64,000 nt of DNA from Trichoplax adhaerens (Eukaryota > Placozoa > Uniplacotomia > Trichoplacea > Trichoplacidae), in the NCBI RefSeq assembly GCF_000150275.1, contig NW_002060955.1, positions 1,638,537 through 1,702,536 on the forward strand, given 5' to 3'. The notes under the pieces were generated by a model. The model did not search any database and was not told the DNA's origin. It was given only the letters and a program-made list of their open reading frames with translations. This document shows positions 11,745-23,516 of the stretch, piece after piece. The first letter of the stretch is position 1, and every line of letters starts with the position of its first letter. The translations under genes and the position numbers were made by a program.

Positions 11745-12830
11745 TTATGCACGTTTATAAAATGTAAAATTATCATTACCATTGAAAGGAAATGCCAACA
11801 AGAATCCTGCGATGAACATAATTTTACTCTGACTGAATAAGTTGCGATGATCAATACAAGTGAGTATACCATCCTGTAGTGCCACCGTTGCTTTGAATAC
11901 TTCCTGTGTTTGCTGAAGATAAGAGCTTCTCCACTCGTTCCGATGAACTAAATTTATCCAAGCTTTATCAATATCCTCTTTCACTTTCATAACTTTTTCT
12001 CCTTCTGAAGATTCCTCCAGTAAACGTTGTGCCTCAGCTCGTATAATACTGACCTGCAAAAGTATAATATTATATCCTTTATGCATTCTATCTGGTGTTG
12101 GTTTAATACTTTCGATATTCAATTGCATTGAGCTTCCTGATTTTCGAAATTAGCAAATACCAATTGGAAGTTTTGATGTATACGGCATAACGACGAAGTG
12201 GTATTTAGGTTCAATCCAAGGTCATCGACAAGAGATTGTTCCTTAAACTGTTGAGAGAATAAATTTGGATAAATAAAGTCAGTGGGTATGAACTGCTCTA
12301 ATCACAGGAGGGTTAAGAAACAGTTAAAGTAATACCCCAGTAGTTTTATTGGCTATTGAAACTAACCTGCAATTCTAGTACTAAGTCATGAGCATCAAAG
12401 TAGTACTTGTATAATTCTCTTGTCTTACTTAATAGCTGTCAAGAATAAAATGACAGATACTGATATCAATTACAAAATATAAAACAAAATAATCAGATGA
12501 CATCCTTAAAAACTATTAATTTCGAGACTTGATCTCCAACTAAATACAAAAGGGCAGTACGAGAATAATTTTAATACTGCATTGGATTCGATTACAGTCT
12601 TAAAAATCTAGAACAAACCTCTCGTCTTTGTTTTACTTGCTGCATCAACTCGTCCTACGTTATATCCACAGAATTTATCCATTCCTGTAGTGTCTCTGTT
12701 TTTTTTGGACATGCTTCAATAATTGCGTTACCTTCTGCATGGGCCTTAGCGATGCGGTCAGAAGCTTGGATTTTAGATGTATCAACCTATTTTTCAAAAG
12801 CTTTGCTTATAACCTGTCAAGAGAAATATT
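11745..12830 (-). pseudogene. Broken spectrin-repeat gene fragment
   Basis: Read on the minus strand from 12812 downward. Exon-like blocks with splice signals are 12812-12619 (AKAHAEGNAIIEACPKKT, then LQEWINSV and LMQQVKQRRE), about 12434-12367 (LLSKTRELYKYYFDAHD), about 12250-12130 (LVDDLGLNL, then FQLVFANFENQEAQ) and 12058-11900 (AEAQRLLEESSEGEKV, then DIDKAWINLV). The heptad pattern with W, and the AHAEGN and LL-x-YY-DAHDL signatures, are those of spectrin triple-helical repeats, closest in feel to beta-spectrins. Two in-frame TAG codons in the first block and a frame change near 12128 mean it cannot be translated as is. An intact parent elsewhere in the genome is likely. Confidence 0.72.
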
Positions 12831-12839
12831 ATCTTGTAT

Positions 12840-13800
12840 AAGAGAAGTAATAGAACACCATCATTTAATAGCTATCCTAATAGAGATAAAAAGCTAGTGC
12901 ACAGACGAAGTAATAAATAGTGTTATTTTGATCATCTCTACAGAACCTTACCTCTAATTATACAAGCATTACTATTCAATTATGTTAGGCTATATCCTGA
13001 GATAAGACTATGAAGAGCAGGATAACAAATTCTCTAATGTAATAATAACTAATGAAGTAGCAGAAAATAAACTGAGTGTAGAATGTTATTGATGTGCGAT
13101 ATTGATGTTTAGAATTCACCATCCTAGTGTAGTTACTGAGTAAAAATGTATGCCCTGGCTTGATATTATGAAATTTCTATTATCCAACAAAGCATAATGT
13201 AACAGGAAAGAAATCCAATATTGGGCATTATTGGATGGACTATATTAGTATTGAGCATGAATTATTCTGCTCCATCTATGAATCAGAAATTGAAATGTTT
13301 TTTTATATAAATTGGGAAGGACCAAATATAATAATTGTCCTAAACCAGAAGTTTCTGACGAGACTGTCAAAGTCTGGTGCCTGAAGACCCACCCTTAATT
13401 AGTTAGTCGGTTAGATAGTCAACTAGTTTATCAATGGCTATTGAATTGTCAAGACTATCATCTTGGGTGATCAAGATTTCTTCAGTAATCAATAGTAGTC
13501 CATCTCTGACTACTTCATCTACACTATCAGTGACGCTATCATTCTATTATAGTATTCGGTCGTTGGAACTGAATTATTAGACGATATAGCGAATCTCGCC
13601 TCTTGAAATCAGTAAGTGGCGTTCTCCGCAAGGATTAGCGTGTGTAGACTACTTTGTCACTAGTGGTGTGTGACCCCATGTCATTTTCGTATCCAATATT
13701 TGGATCAAAGTAGAAATGAAATTGATTGCAATTTATACCACCATTTTTAGACATGCATACAGCTCATTCAAAGATGATCCATGTCGGTAGAAACTAGAGT
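12840..13800. other. No gene supported; weak open frames only
   Basis: Contains a 47-codon acidic minus-strand frame at 13403-13543 that follows an acceptor-like TAG and ends in TAA, and a plus-strand open stretch of about 70 codons at 13170-13383 with no start codon. Neither resembles a known family, and such runs are expected by chance in this AT-rich sequence. Confidence 0.35.
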
Positions 13801-14060
13801 ATTTGCACGTTAGTTTTAGTTGCATTTTTTCCCGGTGAAAGTATCCAAAACGAAATGAAAGACGCTGACAGTCGTGAACACTTGTACTGTATCAGACTAT
13901 CAAACCATGAAGATCTACAGCGTGATCCTTTTCGTTTTACATAAATCAACACTAATGTTTTGCGATATTTTGAGAACGAAATTCATCAACATCGTTCTGT
14001 GTGGAAAGAAGAAGCTCTCAAAAACATAACCAATGCACTATCGTTTGAATTACTTTTGAC
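13801..14060 (+). pseudogene. Coding-like relic, family unknown
   Basis: One frame reads through about 86 codons with a single TAA near 13939. It has a balanced, protein-like composition (DADSREHLYCIRLSNHEDL, later HQHRSVWKEEALKNITNAL) and ends at a TGA near 14060. I do not recognise the family. It could be one decayed exon or chance. Confidence 0.25.
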
Positions 14061-14109
14061 ATGATTTGGTCAATATTAAAGCATTTACAGTACTTATTTA
14101 TTTATAATC

Positions 14110-14660
14110 TGGAACGAGAAAGATCACGCGGTACAGTACAGTATTAAGTACAGGAACGTACTGTAGACTCGGTACTGTACACTGTACTGGAAGAACACTT
14201 TCAGCGCTTCAAATTTGGAGGCCTGCAAGATTTCAACTCATCAAAAACTACACCGCTGACAGGGCTATGCTTGAGGTAGCGAAGAAAGCGCGCTCGAGTT
14301 TATAAACGATGTCCTACGTCGATATATTGTCTATAGTTGGTATTCCAATGGTGTACTGGGATGATTTTACATGCCTTTTTGACTTCCTTACTAGCTTGCA
14401 TAGGTCGTGATTTTACTTGCAGTACTTTTCACTCTGTACCACCGACTTCAAGACTAATGTTAGGGTTAGGGTACTGTACCCAGTCTTCAAAGTCCGTGAC
14501 TGGACTACCGGATGTACGGGTGGATGGACACTCGTCCAGTGCTGTACTCTACGGGTAAATGTTTTTCTTACTCCATACTTGAATATGGAGTTCAACACTT
14601 TAGTATCAACCAATGGAACATACTGTACAGTAATATACAATTCTACAGTAGAGATCCATG
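14110..14660. repeat. Cluster of GTAC-rich short inverted repeats
   Basis: The core at 14131-14190 is packed with TACAGTAC and GTACTGTAC words in both orientations. Further copies lie near 14475, 14540 and 14623. Two adjacent TTAGGG units occur near 14460. The overlapping open frames here on both strands are a by-product of this composition. Confidence 0.5.
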
Positions 14661-15129
14661 ACGCACCGTAGCTGAGACAAGTTCTTCCTTATCCAAGCAA
14701 GTCGACAGATTAACGCATTATTGAGAGGGAGAAGTAGAAGTGGTGCATTGCAAAGTGTGCTTGTATCTTCATGGCTAACGAAGAGGAGAGAGAAAACATC
14801 TTAGAAGTGGTAGGTTATTCACAGCTTTGCAGTAAGCCTGATGAAACCATGTTCTATTTTGCTTAGTTGCATCATTCAGTCAAGGTAGTCCAAAATAAAC
14901 TAGAGTAGGACCACGCGTACCGCTGTATACGTAAGAGGATTGTTTACTGTCTTTAAGAGGATTGCAACCATCCAATGACTGAATCCCTATCATTAGCGCA
15001 AGGAATGATAGAGAGAGACCAATCGAATGGATGCTAATCAAAAGTAGTATCTTGATCATTTAGTCAATCAATCCACAAGTACAACTACTACTGGTAAATA
15101 AAATAGTACAAACCTATAGCTAATATCAA

Positions 15130-16030
15130 ATACGCAATGCAGCGATGTAGTACTATTTCAGCAGCCAATGACTTTGCAACTTTACTCTAGCCATTGACTG
15201 CACTTTCCAGTTAGGTAATTTCCATGCAAATGCGTTACTCATGAAACAACATGTTTTTACAATAGGTCAAAGCCAGCTCCAATCGTCAAGATTGTCAAAC
15301 GTTTGTTTTACATGGTGAAAATCATACGCTTGGAAATGCTGTTCGATATCTCATTATGAAAAAGTAGGCAAGATGAAATTGTACACCATTCTAGTTGTCT
15401 TCCTGCTCAGTAAAGAGCGATTCTGTAGTGCATAAACACCACACAGCAACGCATCTATCAATTGAATCAACTATTCCTTTGATAACTTGTGGTGTTGTAC
15501 AATGTACAGTACGGAATCACCATTACTTACTTGATATCTTGACGGTAAAGCTAAGAATTTGGTGTAATACTATACAAATTGCTATAGAAGATACATACAT
15601 ACGCGTGCAGTAGTAGTTCATGGTCAAATATTCAAAGTGATTCAGTGATGGTGATCGAGCTACCGCCCTATTCCTACATTTTAGATATTACAGTTTACAT
15701 TGGCAGGGATGATACACTCATTACATTCTTTTGCAAATCCCTGACACTCGATCAATGCTTATCATATAGCTTGCATTATAACAGTTACAATTTCTTGATA
15801 TTATCTCCATATGTAATTACTAACTAAAAGAAAATACTACCTACTTTGTTATTGACTTTTCAAAATTGAACTATTTTATTGTAATATAGTCCTGAGACGA
15901 AACTTTGTGGCTACAGTGTCCCCCATCCGTCACAACATAAGATAAATCTGCGAATAGAAACGAATAATGGTAAGATGTTCGTACTGTATCGTCAAACATC
16001 TACAATATGCTCTAATTAATTATATTATTG
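15130..16030. repeat. Segmental duplication, copy 2
   Basis: Partner of 10870-11650. This copy keeps a short exon-like frame at 15891-15966 ([19 protein letters not shown]) followed by a good donor (gtaaga). The same position in copy 1 carries an in-frame stop. Confidence 0.55.
15373..15409 (+). CDS. Possible signal-peptide exon of an unidentified gene
   Basis: ATG followed by MKLYTILVVFLL and a donor (A|gtaaag) in phase 1. It is a textbook hydrophobic leader, and the equivalent segment of duplication copy 1 is alignable but has lost the ATG. The best downstream frame (from 15886) does not join in phase, so the gene may itself be decayed or may have an exon I did not find. Confidence 0.3.
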
Positions 16031-16079
16031 AATCTATAGAATCCTTAGTTTGTACAAATAAAACAGAAAATTACCTTCA

Positions 16080-16310
16080 GTAGTAGAAGATGCTCAATAG
16101 ACGTCTGAGCTTTTACCTTCGTGACTTGAGTATTTCATGTGCTACGCATTTATCGGACGTATGTCTACTATTGTAGCTTGAAGTAGACACGTATAAGAAC
16201 CCTGCTGTAAAGACAGTTTTACTTCACCTATCAAATCCTGTACTTTCATCCAATAAACCATATCCAGCTCCTTAGTAGACCAAATCACAATCTACATAAT
16301 TGCGTAATTA
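16080..16310 (-). pseudogene. Spectrin-like relic beside duplication copy 2
   Basis: On the minus strand the frame reads TKELDMVYWMKVQDLIGEV and continues to a TAG. Past two stops it carries on to an end near GASSTTEG. The helix pattern W-x(9)-LIG-x-V resembles a spectrin repeat. Its place just to the right of copy 2 mirrors the better spectrin relic just to the right of copy 1, so the duplication probably included both. Confidence 0.35.
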
Positions 16311-19300
16311 AAATATGTTATTACGTACTATAAATGAGCTGCTTTAGAACTAATGACCAAAATTCGCTTTATGGTTTTTACTCTTCATGTATTTTTACAG
16401 TTACTTCTTTTGCGCCTAATACTAAGCTCTTTTATCTCTTGTGAGCTTAGAAAAAGATGCTATTGAAGTATTTCGTACTGGATTACAAGATTTGGATCAA
16501 GTTTGCGATCACGTTCTGAAGACGTTTGATGTAAGTATACCTTTTGGCTAAGTTGCACAAAGCGATACACAGGTGTCTGCGACCCGTACGTTCAACGTCC
16601 ATATAGTTATGCTGATAGGATAAGATTCAAAAGCTGGCTTTTATATTGTAGAAATGGAGTTCGTATGTATTGTTATTAATTAATTTCTACTTTGTTGGAC
16701 CTTGCAATCAAAGGGCTGTAGCTTATGCACTACGTAATGGACGCTGACGTAGTTTATTGCACATGTGTGTATGAACTACTGATGTGCCAATATACTGCAG
16801 CAACGTACCCAAACTCGTATAGTATCAAACGGTATAGCTATTATATCCTCTATCATTTTCGCCAGTGAGTAATATTTCCATATGTAAACAAGATTGAAAT
16901 CATTGCTATGACACTGTAATATCTCCAATTGCTAATAATTTGCAAAGCCTACATTGATACACATCTAAATGGCATCTTTTTTTACGTTGATTGCAACCGG
17001 AAAACCTAACACGTTACAATGCTTGATAATAAGTTTTAAGTTTTATTACTTGGCATCGTTGACATTGACTATCGGAAAGCCCTATTACTAATTGGATACT
17101 TAGGCCATAAAAACTAAATATTTCATATATTGTTAATGCTTTCTTACTGCACTAATGTTATCTATCACTTTGTTGTATTGATGTCTAGGAATGCACAGGT
17201 AAACACCAAAGTAGTTGATTGTACTCACTCATATTGTGCAGTAAATCATGTTGGCTCACTCCTGTAAAGACTATATATTCAAAGTCGTTTTATTAGAGCC
17301 ATAAAAATGACAACCTTGTAGCATAAAGTGATAGCAAATATTGCACTAAGTTGCATGAACAAATTTTACAAAACAGGATATGGCATGTATATTTTGTCTG
17401 TGATATTTTAAGGTAAATTAAATTTACACATAGATACCTCAAGGTATTCTACCCTGTTATGTAATTTTTCAAAGTAAATGATATGTTTTTATTCTAATGT
17501 AAATGATAAAAAATCTACGCAAACATAACTGATTTTGTAAAAGCATTCTTGCTATTGTCATGGATCTTCTGATAGTATTAAACTGCATTATAAAATCACA
17601 TGCACTACTTTATCTTCGATAAATAGACTACATGGGTTAAATAATTTGACAACTTTATTGAATTATGCGTAATTAATATCATTGATTATTCTATAAATTC
17701 CTCCTAGTTATTACTATTCCACTTTAAATAGCAACTGATATTATTGACTACGATATTTTTTTGTACAATCCAATAACAACTGTAACAATACTGGTTGTAC
17801 TTTTATGAAAGATATAAGACTAATCCAAGACACAATCGAAGCGGTTGTATTGTTGCTAATTCAAGTTTTCGCAATGTAAACGCAGCATCTTCCCATTTTC
17901 AACAATTGAACATTACCGGTACGTGTAAATTATTCAATTCCTAGCATGCAGCGTGTTATTTATCTTCCAATACATGGTATTCTGATGAAGATATCACATG
18001 TAAATAACTTGTCTGATAACTGGCCCAATACAATTGACAGTAGCTAATTGAACAACTTAGTAGGCTGAAACTTATTACATACTATCCGGTTTTATAGTTA
18101 AACAATTTACTAGATAATAATTTACATCTCTGTTGACCTTTCCCTAATAAGAGCACGCGATTTCAGGGTCCGTTGTGCGTGTATTTAAGTTTGGCAATAG
18201 GAAATCTAGTAATTCTATGCCATACGAATCTCGTTAATTCAAACATATGGTAATGGCAACGATAAATATATAGCACTATAGTGTTGCCATGTATTCGTGC
18301 TTGGATCACGTTTTCATCAATGTTTGCATATTGCATTATTTCAATTATGTCAACAGATAGTACCTTTACTTACAGACAATATCATGGTGATAATGTGTCC
18401 CTGAAATTGTTTGTCTGTGGTACTATGCCGTTCTAAAAATTGATCGCGCCTTGCCATAAAGACTACCTATACGATAGAGGTGATGATATATTTGAAGATG
18501 TCTGTGATAATATGGCTACGGTAAGATTGCGGTATGCATGCACCTCTTACATAATACCTACATAAATTTTATTTTATTTTGCATATCGAATAAGTTGTAT
18601 CTTAACGAATCACCTACAAACATAACTGATCATTACAGTATCATTCTATACAACGGAAATTTAAAATGCGTGCATTGATGAGCTAATCGAAGAAAGCAAT
18701 ATTTAAGCGTATTTACATTATAAGTTTAGTTCAAGTCATTACGTGTTAGACTATTTCTTTTAAGCTGTTAAAGCATCATGGAAAATTTACAATCATACCA
18801 AACGATTGGAAGCATTTTGTTATTAATAAATAAGTTAAAGTTTAATTAATTATAATTATTTACAAGCAGGAAATACGATTCTCGCTTATGATGAGTTTGT
18901 GGGTCGTGAAAAAGTTTTATTTATTTATTAAATATGATATTGATTGGCAGCAGTCATTCAAGCACCAATTAGAATAACTTATCAATCTTGGCGTATTAGC
19001 ATAGCATGCACACAAGTAATTTTATCAATAGCTACCTTTAAATATGGATATGATTACTTACTTTACTTTAATCGCTTTAGCAGTTTAGGATGTTATTAAT
19101 TTGTTGTACATTTTATGAAGCTCAATCACGCTTGTGAGATTGAACCTTCTATCAATTGTTCGATATGTTTAGATCCCGCTTAAATTCTGTCCATTATTTC
19201 AGGTCGATCGAATTTCTCATACTCTTGGAGTATTTCTATTGTAGTGTTACAGTAGACTAAATGATCAATATAAATCTGCGAAATTATGCATTTATTTGTT

Positions 19301-21400
19301 GTTTTTAATCTTGTATATAATCCTGAGCACATACTGTACTGCATACTCTTGCATGCCTCTAAATTGATTGAGAATATTTGATTGCAAAAATCTCCGAAGA
19401 TTTACATTCAGTACAGTATAATATGATACATAGCAGGTGACTTTAATAGTAGCTACTGTAGCAAAATGCATTTACTGGAGAATATCCCATTAATCCAACT
19501 ATTATATTATTATCGTATGTTGCAACTACGGTCGTATATTAGCCTTTCCTAGGTAAGATTAATGGAACAACAACAAAAATCAAGTTGTACCTTGGACGAT
19601 CGATGCTACACTAGGGGTTACAATAAACTAATTATGTCCATTTTTAGATTATTTTTTATTTTCGATGGGCGACGCCCATGCCAATCCATGAACTAATAAA
19701 AGGCTAAAGACACGCTGTTGATGCCATACGAGTAGTGGTAAGATTAGATTACTGTACACTGTACAGCCAGTCGACCGTTTATTTAAAGTTTAATCTAGAT
19801 ATACAATACTCACTGAAGACTCAGGGGGTCTTTTACAAGAAATAATTCTAATTGATGTATGTATCTACGTACTATTATTGTTGTTACAAGTTGACTTTTA
19901 CTGTGTATCGCTAGTTATAAATATTTCATGCGATAAGTAGCTATTACTACTATAATTTGACTTGTTGGTGACTGGTAATGCTTCAATTATGATCATCGAA
20001 ACCCCGATAATTGTACAATAGTTGATCGCTATGCACCGAAATATTAAATTAATGACTAGCTAAGGATTATTAGTAAAGTACTCGTAAGTAGAGCAGAAGA
20101 TCAACTATAACGATACACAGTAGGGGCAAGTAGAGTTCCTCGCTATTGGACAATGTTGTCAATAATGAGTCTAGCACTGGTATGAAATATCTATTATACG
20201 CGTACTGTAACAATGGCTATATTGCCATTTGCTTTCTACGTCAAGTTAGGCTGTCATCAGCGTAAAGTGTAATGTTGTGGATAGTTTATGAATTGCATAT
20301 GTTATTATCCAGAATATGTATTACCGCAATGCAATGATGTGAAACGGCGCGATGTGGTTTTTAGTATTTAGAAATACTGTATAAGGTACTTTGCATTCAA
20401 AACGAAGAAGGGTTGTTTCCTTATTTTCTTTGTCACATATTTTATCAGGAAATATGACCACGATTATTAATTAATTAATTATATATTAATAATTTATTTC
20501 ATGGAGACAATCCGGTAATCAGTAGACGTGATTCTATTCACTATCCATTGTTGTGAATAAGCGAGAGAACCCCAACAGACTTCACTGTTTACAAGAGCCT
20601 ATCCACAGGTACACCTACATATGAAAGAATTTGCATTTGACTGCAAAATATTATTTGCTTGCCTATTTCTCGGTCATTAATAGCCCATGACTACCCAACC
20701 TTGGGCACTGTCGTATTTTAATAATAGATAGTAATATACTGTGATAATAAAATTCCGGCAATCCATCGATGACGAAGATTAGATTAGCAAGCATTGATTA
20801 TGCTGCATTCAATGATAATTTACTTGTATACAGTATGTCATATACAGTAATGCTCGTCGAATAAAGGCTACATGGAATGGCCTGATTTCCAATTGCAATT
20901 ACCTTGATGATCTTGTATCATCTATGTGATCGTATCATGTTATAGAATGGTCATTTGGATGTTTCCCATTGCCATTGAATGTTGCAGAGTTGACGCGTAT
21001 TTCTGCGCGTGTACTTGGTATACTGTATGTCATACTGTACCAGTTGTATTTGAATCATGGCCGATTGGCGCCAGGCTAGAGTACCGGTGTGATTGACAAC
21101 ATGCATTTTATTCCCTTATTTATTTATTGGGGAGTTTACTTCAATTTGTTTTTATCGTGTAGAATTTTTGCCTCATGTCACCTTGTCTATTTTGGATATT
21201 TGTGCAGCTGCATCAACCTGACAATATGTAGTCTTGTTCAGCGAGTGATTCTACTGTGTACTCGTATATGATCCATTGGTTGAGGTCCGTTCTGACTTCT
21301 GAGAAAGCGTTTGAATCATTTCATGCCTTTATTCGATTAATGTGAGGAAATTGCGAGTCAAAACCCAACACTCCACTACTGGATACGATCCTCTTGCTAC
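16311..21400. other. Intergenic, no gene supported
   Basis: Two exon-like scraps followed by good donors occur at 16451-16530 (DAIEVFRTGLQDLDQVCDH, donor gtaagt) and 18437-18520 (DYLYDRGDDIFEDVCDNMA, donor gtaaga). They have no partners and no recognised family. Isolated GTAC palindromes occur at 19333, 19412, 19754 and 21024. Otherwise nothing was seen. Confidence 0.4.
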
Positions 21401-21569
21401 TAAATTGTGCACTGAGCGTCCGTTATTAATTGATTGGAAAGTATGAACAATTGAACTCAATTTGATCGTTATTGAATCTAAACTATGATACACTTACAGT
21501 ATCTAGATATACAGTATACAGTAGTACAACACCCATGATAATAGTGGGTGGACTGGTAGGAGGACTCTG

Positions 21570-21600
21570 CGATCGCAACCGTTGTCCGCGGTTGCGATCG
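21570..21600. repeat. Perfect 12-base-pair hairpin with 7-base loop
   Basis: Arms CGATCGCAACCG (21570-21581) and CGGTTGCGATCG (21589-21600) are exact inverse complements around TTGTCCG. It is unusually GC-rich for this sequence. A second small stem, CACCCA/TGGGTG, lies at 21530-21550. Confidence 0.8.
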
Positions 21601-22079
21601 ATGCTAACAATAAATTCTCTTTTCCATTACAATCATTCAAAAGATTTTGGAAAGTTAGGTCAGCCAATGGTGAGCTCGGACACTAGACGTCACGCTGATC
21701 TCCAACTGAATGGATCCATTTCATTGGCTTGTGGTCTCCATCACGTGTTGGCCAAATGATTCAATCGACCGATTTTTTCCAAATCATCCTCCGCCCACGT
21801 ACGGTGTTATAGGATGCGTGTTGTGGGTCAAGCGAATCTCCGCCTTCGACCACAATGTTCAAGTGTCCACTGTAATTATATTATTTATTATTCATTATTG
21901 ATTGAAGTGACGATAGCGTGTTTCTTCTTCTCTCTGCCGGGCTGTCCATGCATTATTATTGTAATAGTATTTATTTCTATAGCGTAGCCACCAGTGAGAA
22001 GACAGTTTATTGGAAAAAAAGGGAAGGCCTTATTTGATATGGCGCTTCTATCATAATAACCATTGATGGGCAGGTCATG

Positions 22080-22560
22080 GGCAGGTGCACGTTGTACAGT
22101 AGGAAACGATGCTCCAACAGATGACGATGCTGTACTGATAGCGTACAGTATTATGATAAGACGAGTCCACTACCCGTTGTACTGTACACTGTACAGTACA
22201 AACACGGAAGCATACGCTAAAGTACTAGCCTATCTTGTTTTGGACGAGTTCACGCGCTGTTTTACCTTTGCACACTCAATCATATATCATTCATGATGGT
22301 CAATCGTCTCAGCTTGGGACAAGCGGATGATGAATCATGATATCATCCACTTAGATCATAAACCATCTGTAAAACGACAAGAGGAAATATTACTGTACCT
22401 ACAGTACAGTACTGTACGGTCGAGATATTGTTGGGATCGGATGATGTACTGTACACTGTACTGTACAGTATGCACTGTCCATTGTCCAATGGAGTGGTGT
22501 ACTGTACATCTACAAGACGTAGTACTGTGCACTGTACAGTAGATTGGACTGTAGGCTACA
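22080..22560. repeat. Dense cluster of perfect GTAC palindromes
   Basis: Examples are 22177-22201 (two exact 12-base arms, TTGTACTGTACA and its complement, around one C), 22405-22416 (TACAGTACTGTA, self-complementary) and 22459-22470 (TACTGTACAGTA, self-complementary). More partial copies occur at 22394, 22446, 22498 and 22530. The open frames across this block are not credible genes. Confidence 0.75.
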
Positions 22561-23319
22561 ATGCCGTACTCAGTTTGCTACAGAGAATGGAGGCGTTGAA
22601 GCGTAGTATTTTTAGCCTTGATGGCGTACGCAGTGTATTGCAAGTAATCCTCGCTACTGTATCATCACCGCGATTGTCCAGAGTTCAATGGACACAAGAA
22701 CAGGTCGCGGCGGCAGCCGGTCTACTGCGTATATTACCATAGTACGCCTCAAGGTGGGGTTGCAGTCTTGGCAAATCCCTTAGCCGGTAGCAGATCATTT
22801 CGTCTGAGCATCAAGGCGTTTGCGATCCATTTTTGAAGGAAAAAAACATCGAGCGAGGTAAGCCGGCAATCATTGTATTTGATTTTGTAAAGAATGAGCC
22901 AAGCAAGTGCCATGGAAATAGAATAGAGATGGCCTCAGTCCATGTCCATTGCATTTTAGCATGGACAAGACGTTTACATAGTTTATTTCGCCGTTGATAA
23001 ACGGTTCCAATCAAGGTGAAGGATTGGACTGCTTGGTACGCACTGTTTTGACTGGAGAATAAGTGCGCTCGGCTTGGTTTTTGTTTCCTACTGATGCTTG
23101 TACCAGTCGCGTTGTACGGTACAGTGCGTTTCCTGGCCCAACCAACTGTTCATTTTTTTTTCCAATCTAAACTCGGCAAACTTTTTTTTTCCTCAAGGTT
23201 CTCATTTGTCGCCATCGTGTCTTGACAATTTCTATTGCAACTGACTTGATGTTCAATACATGCCTACTTTGCACTCGCTAATTGTGATGAAAAAAATAAA
23301 ATTGAACTTCAACTGAAGC
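22561..23319. other. Upstream region of the transporter, no gene supported
   Basis: GC-richer than the flanks. A plus-strand frame to 22742 ends VQWTQEQVAAAAGLLRILP, but it begins inside the palindrome cluster and matches nothing known to me. No promoter element can be placed with confidence. Confidence 0.35.
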
Positions 23320-23371
23320 CTATCTTGTCTTTTTTTTTTCTTTTTTTTTTAATTTTGACCTTCTCCAACAG
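23320..23371 (+). promoter_or_regulatory. Polypyrimidine tract and acceptor just before the transporter start codon
   Basis: A run dominated by T (23322-23350) is followed by ttctccaacag ending at 23371, with the ATG eight bases later at 23380. This is a strong 3' splice site, implying an upstream non-coding exon (or a trans-spliced leader) and a 5' untranslated intron. Confidence 0.5.
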
Positions 23372-23379
23372 TAAGAAAC

Positions 23380-23516
23380 ATGGCAGATAACGAAGGCAAA
23401 CCTCGCAGCGTCGCTGAAGTCATCAAATCATCCGTCAAGGTACCTATTACTGGATTTGTAATTTTCTTTTCCATCTTTGCAACCATTGGTGGTTTCCTCT
23501 TTGGCTATGATATCGG
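23380..23516 (+). CDS. Transporter exon 1 (start codon, TM1)
   Basis: Begins MADNEGKPRSVAEVIKSSVK, a short cytoplasmic N-terminus, then TM1. The donor G|gtaagt splits the glycine of GYDIG in phase 2 and joins IIGGVTNM in exon 2 more than 5 kb away. Confidence 0.9.

Noticed and set aside
14458-14475. Two TTAGGG units, possible interstitial telomere
   Set aside because: Two adjacent hexamers are too few to indicate a telomeric array.
14413-14671. Overlapping 73-84-codon frames on both strands
   Set aside because: They are built from GTAC palindromes and short repeats, which open several frames at once.
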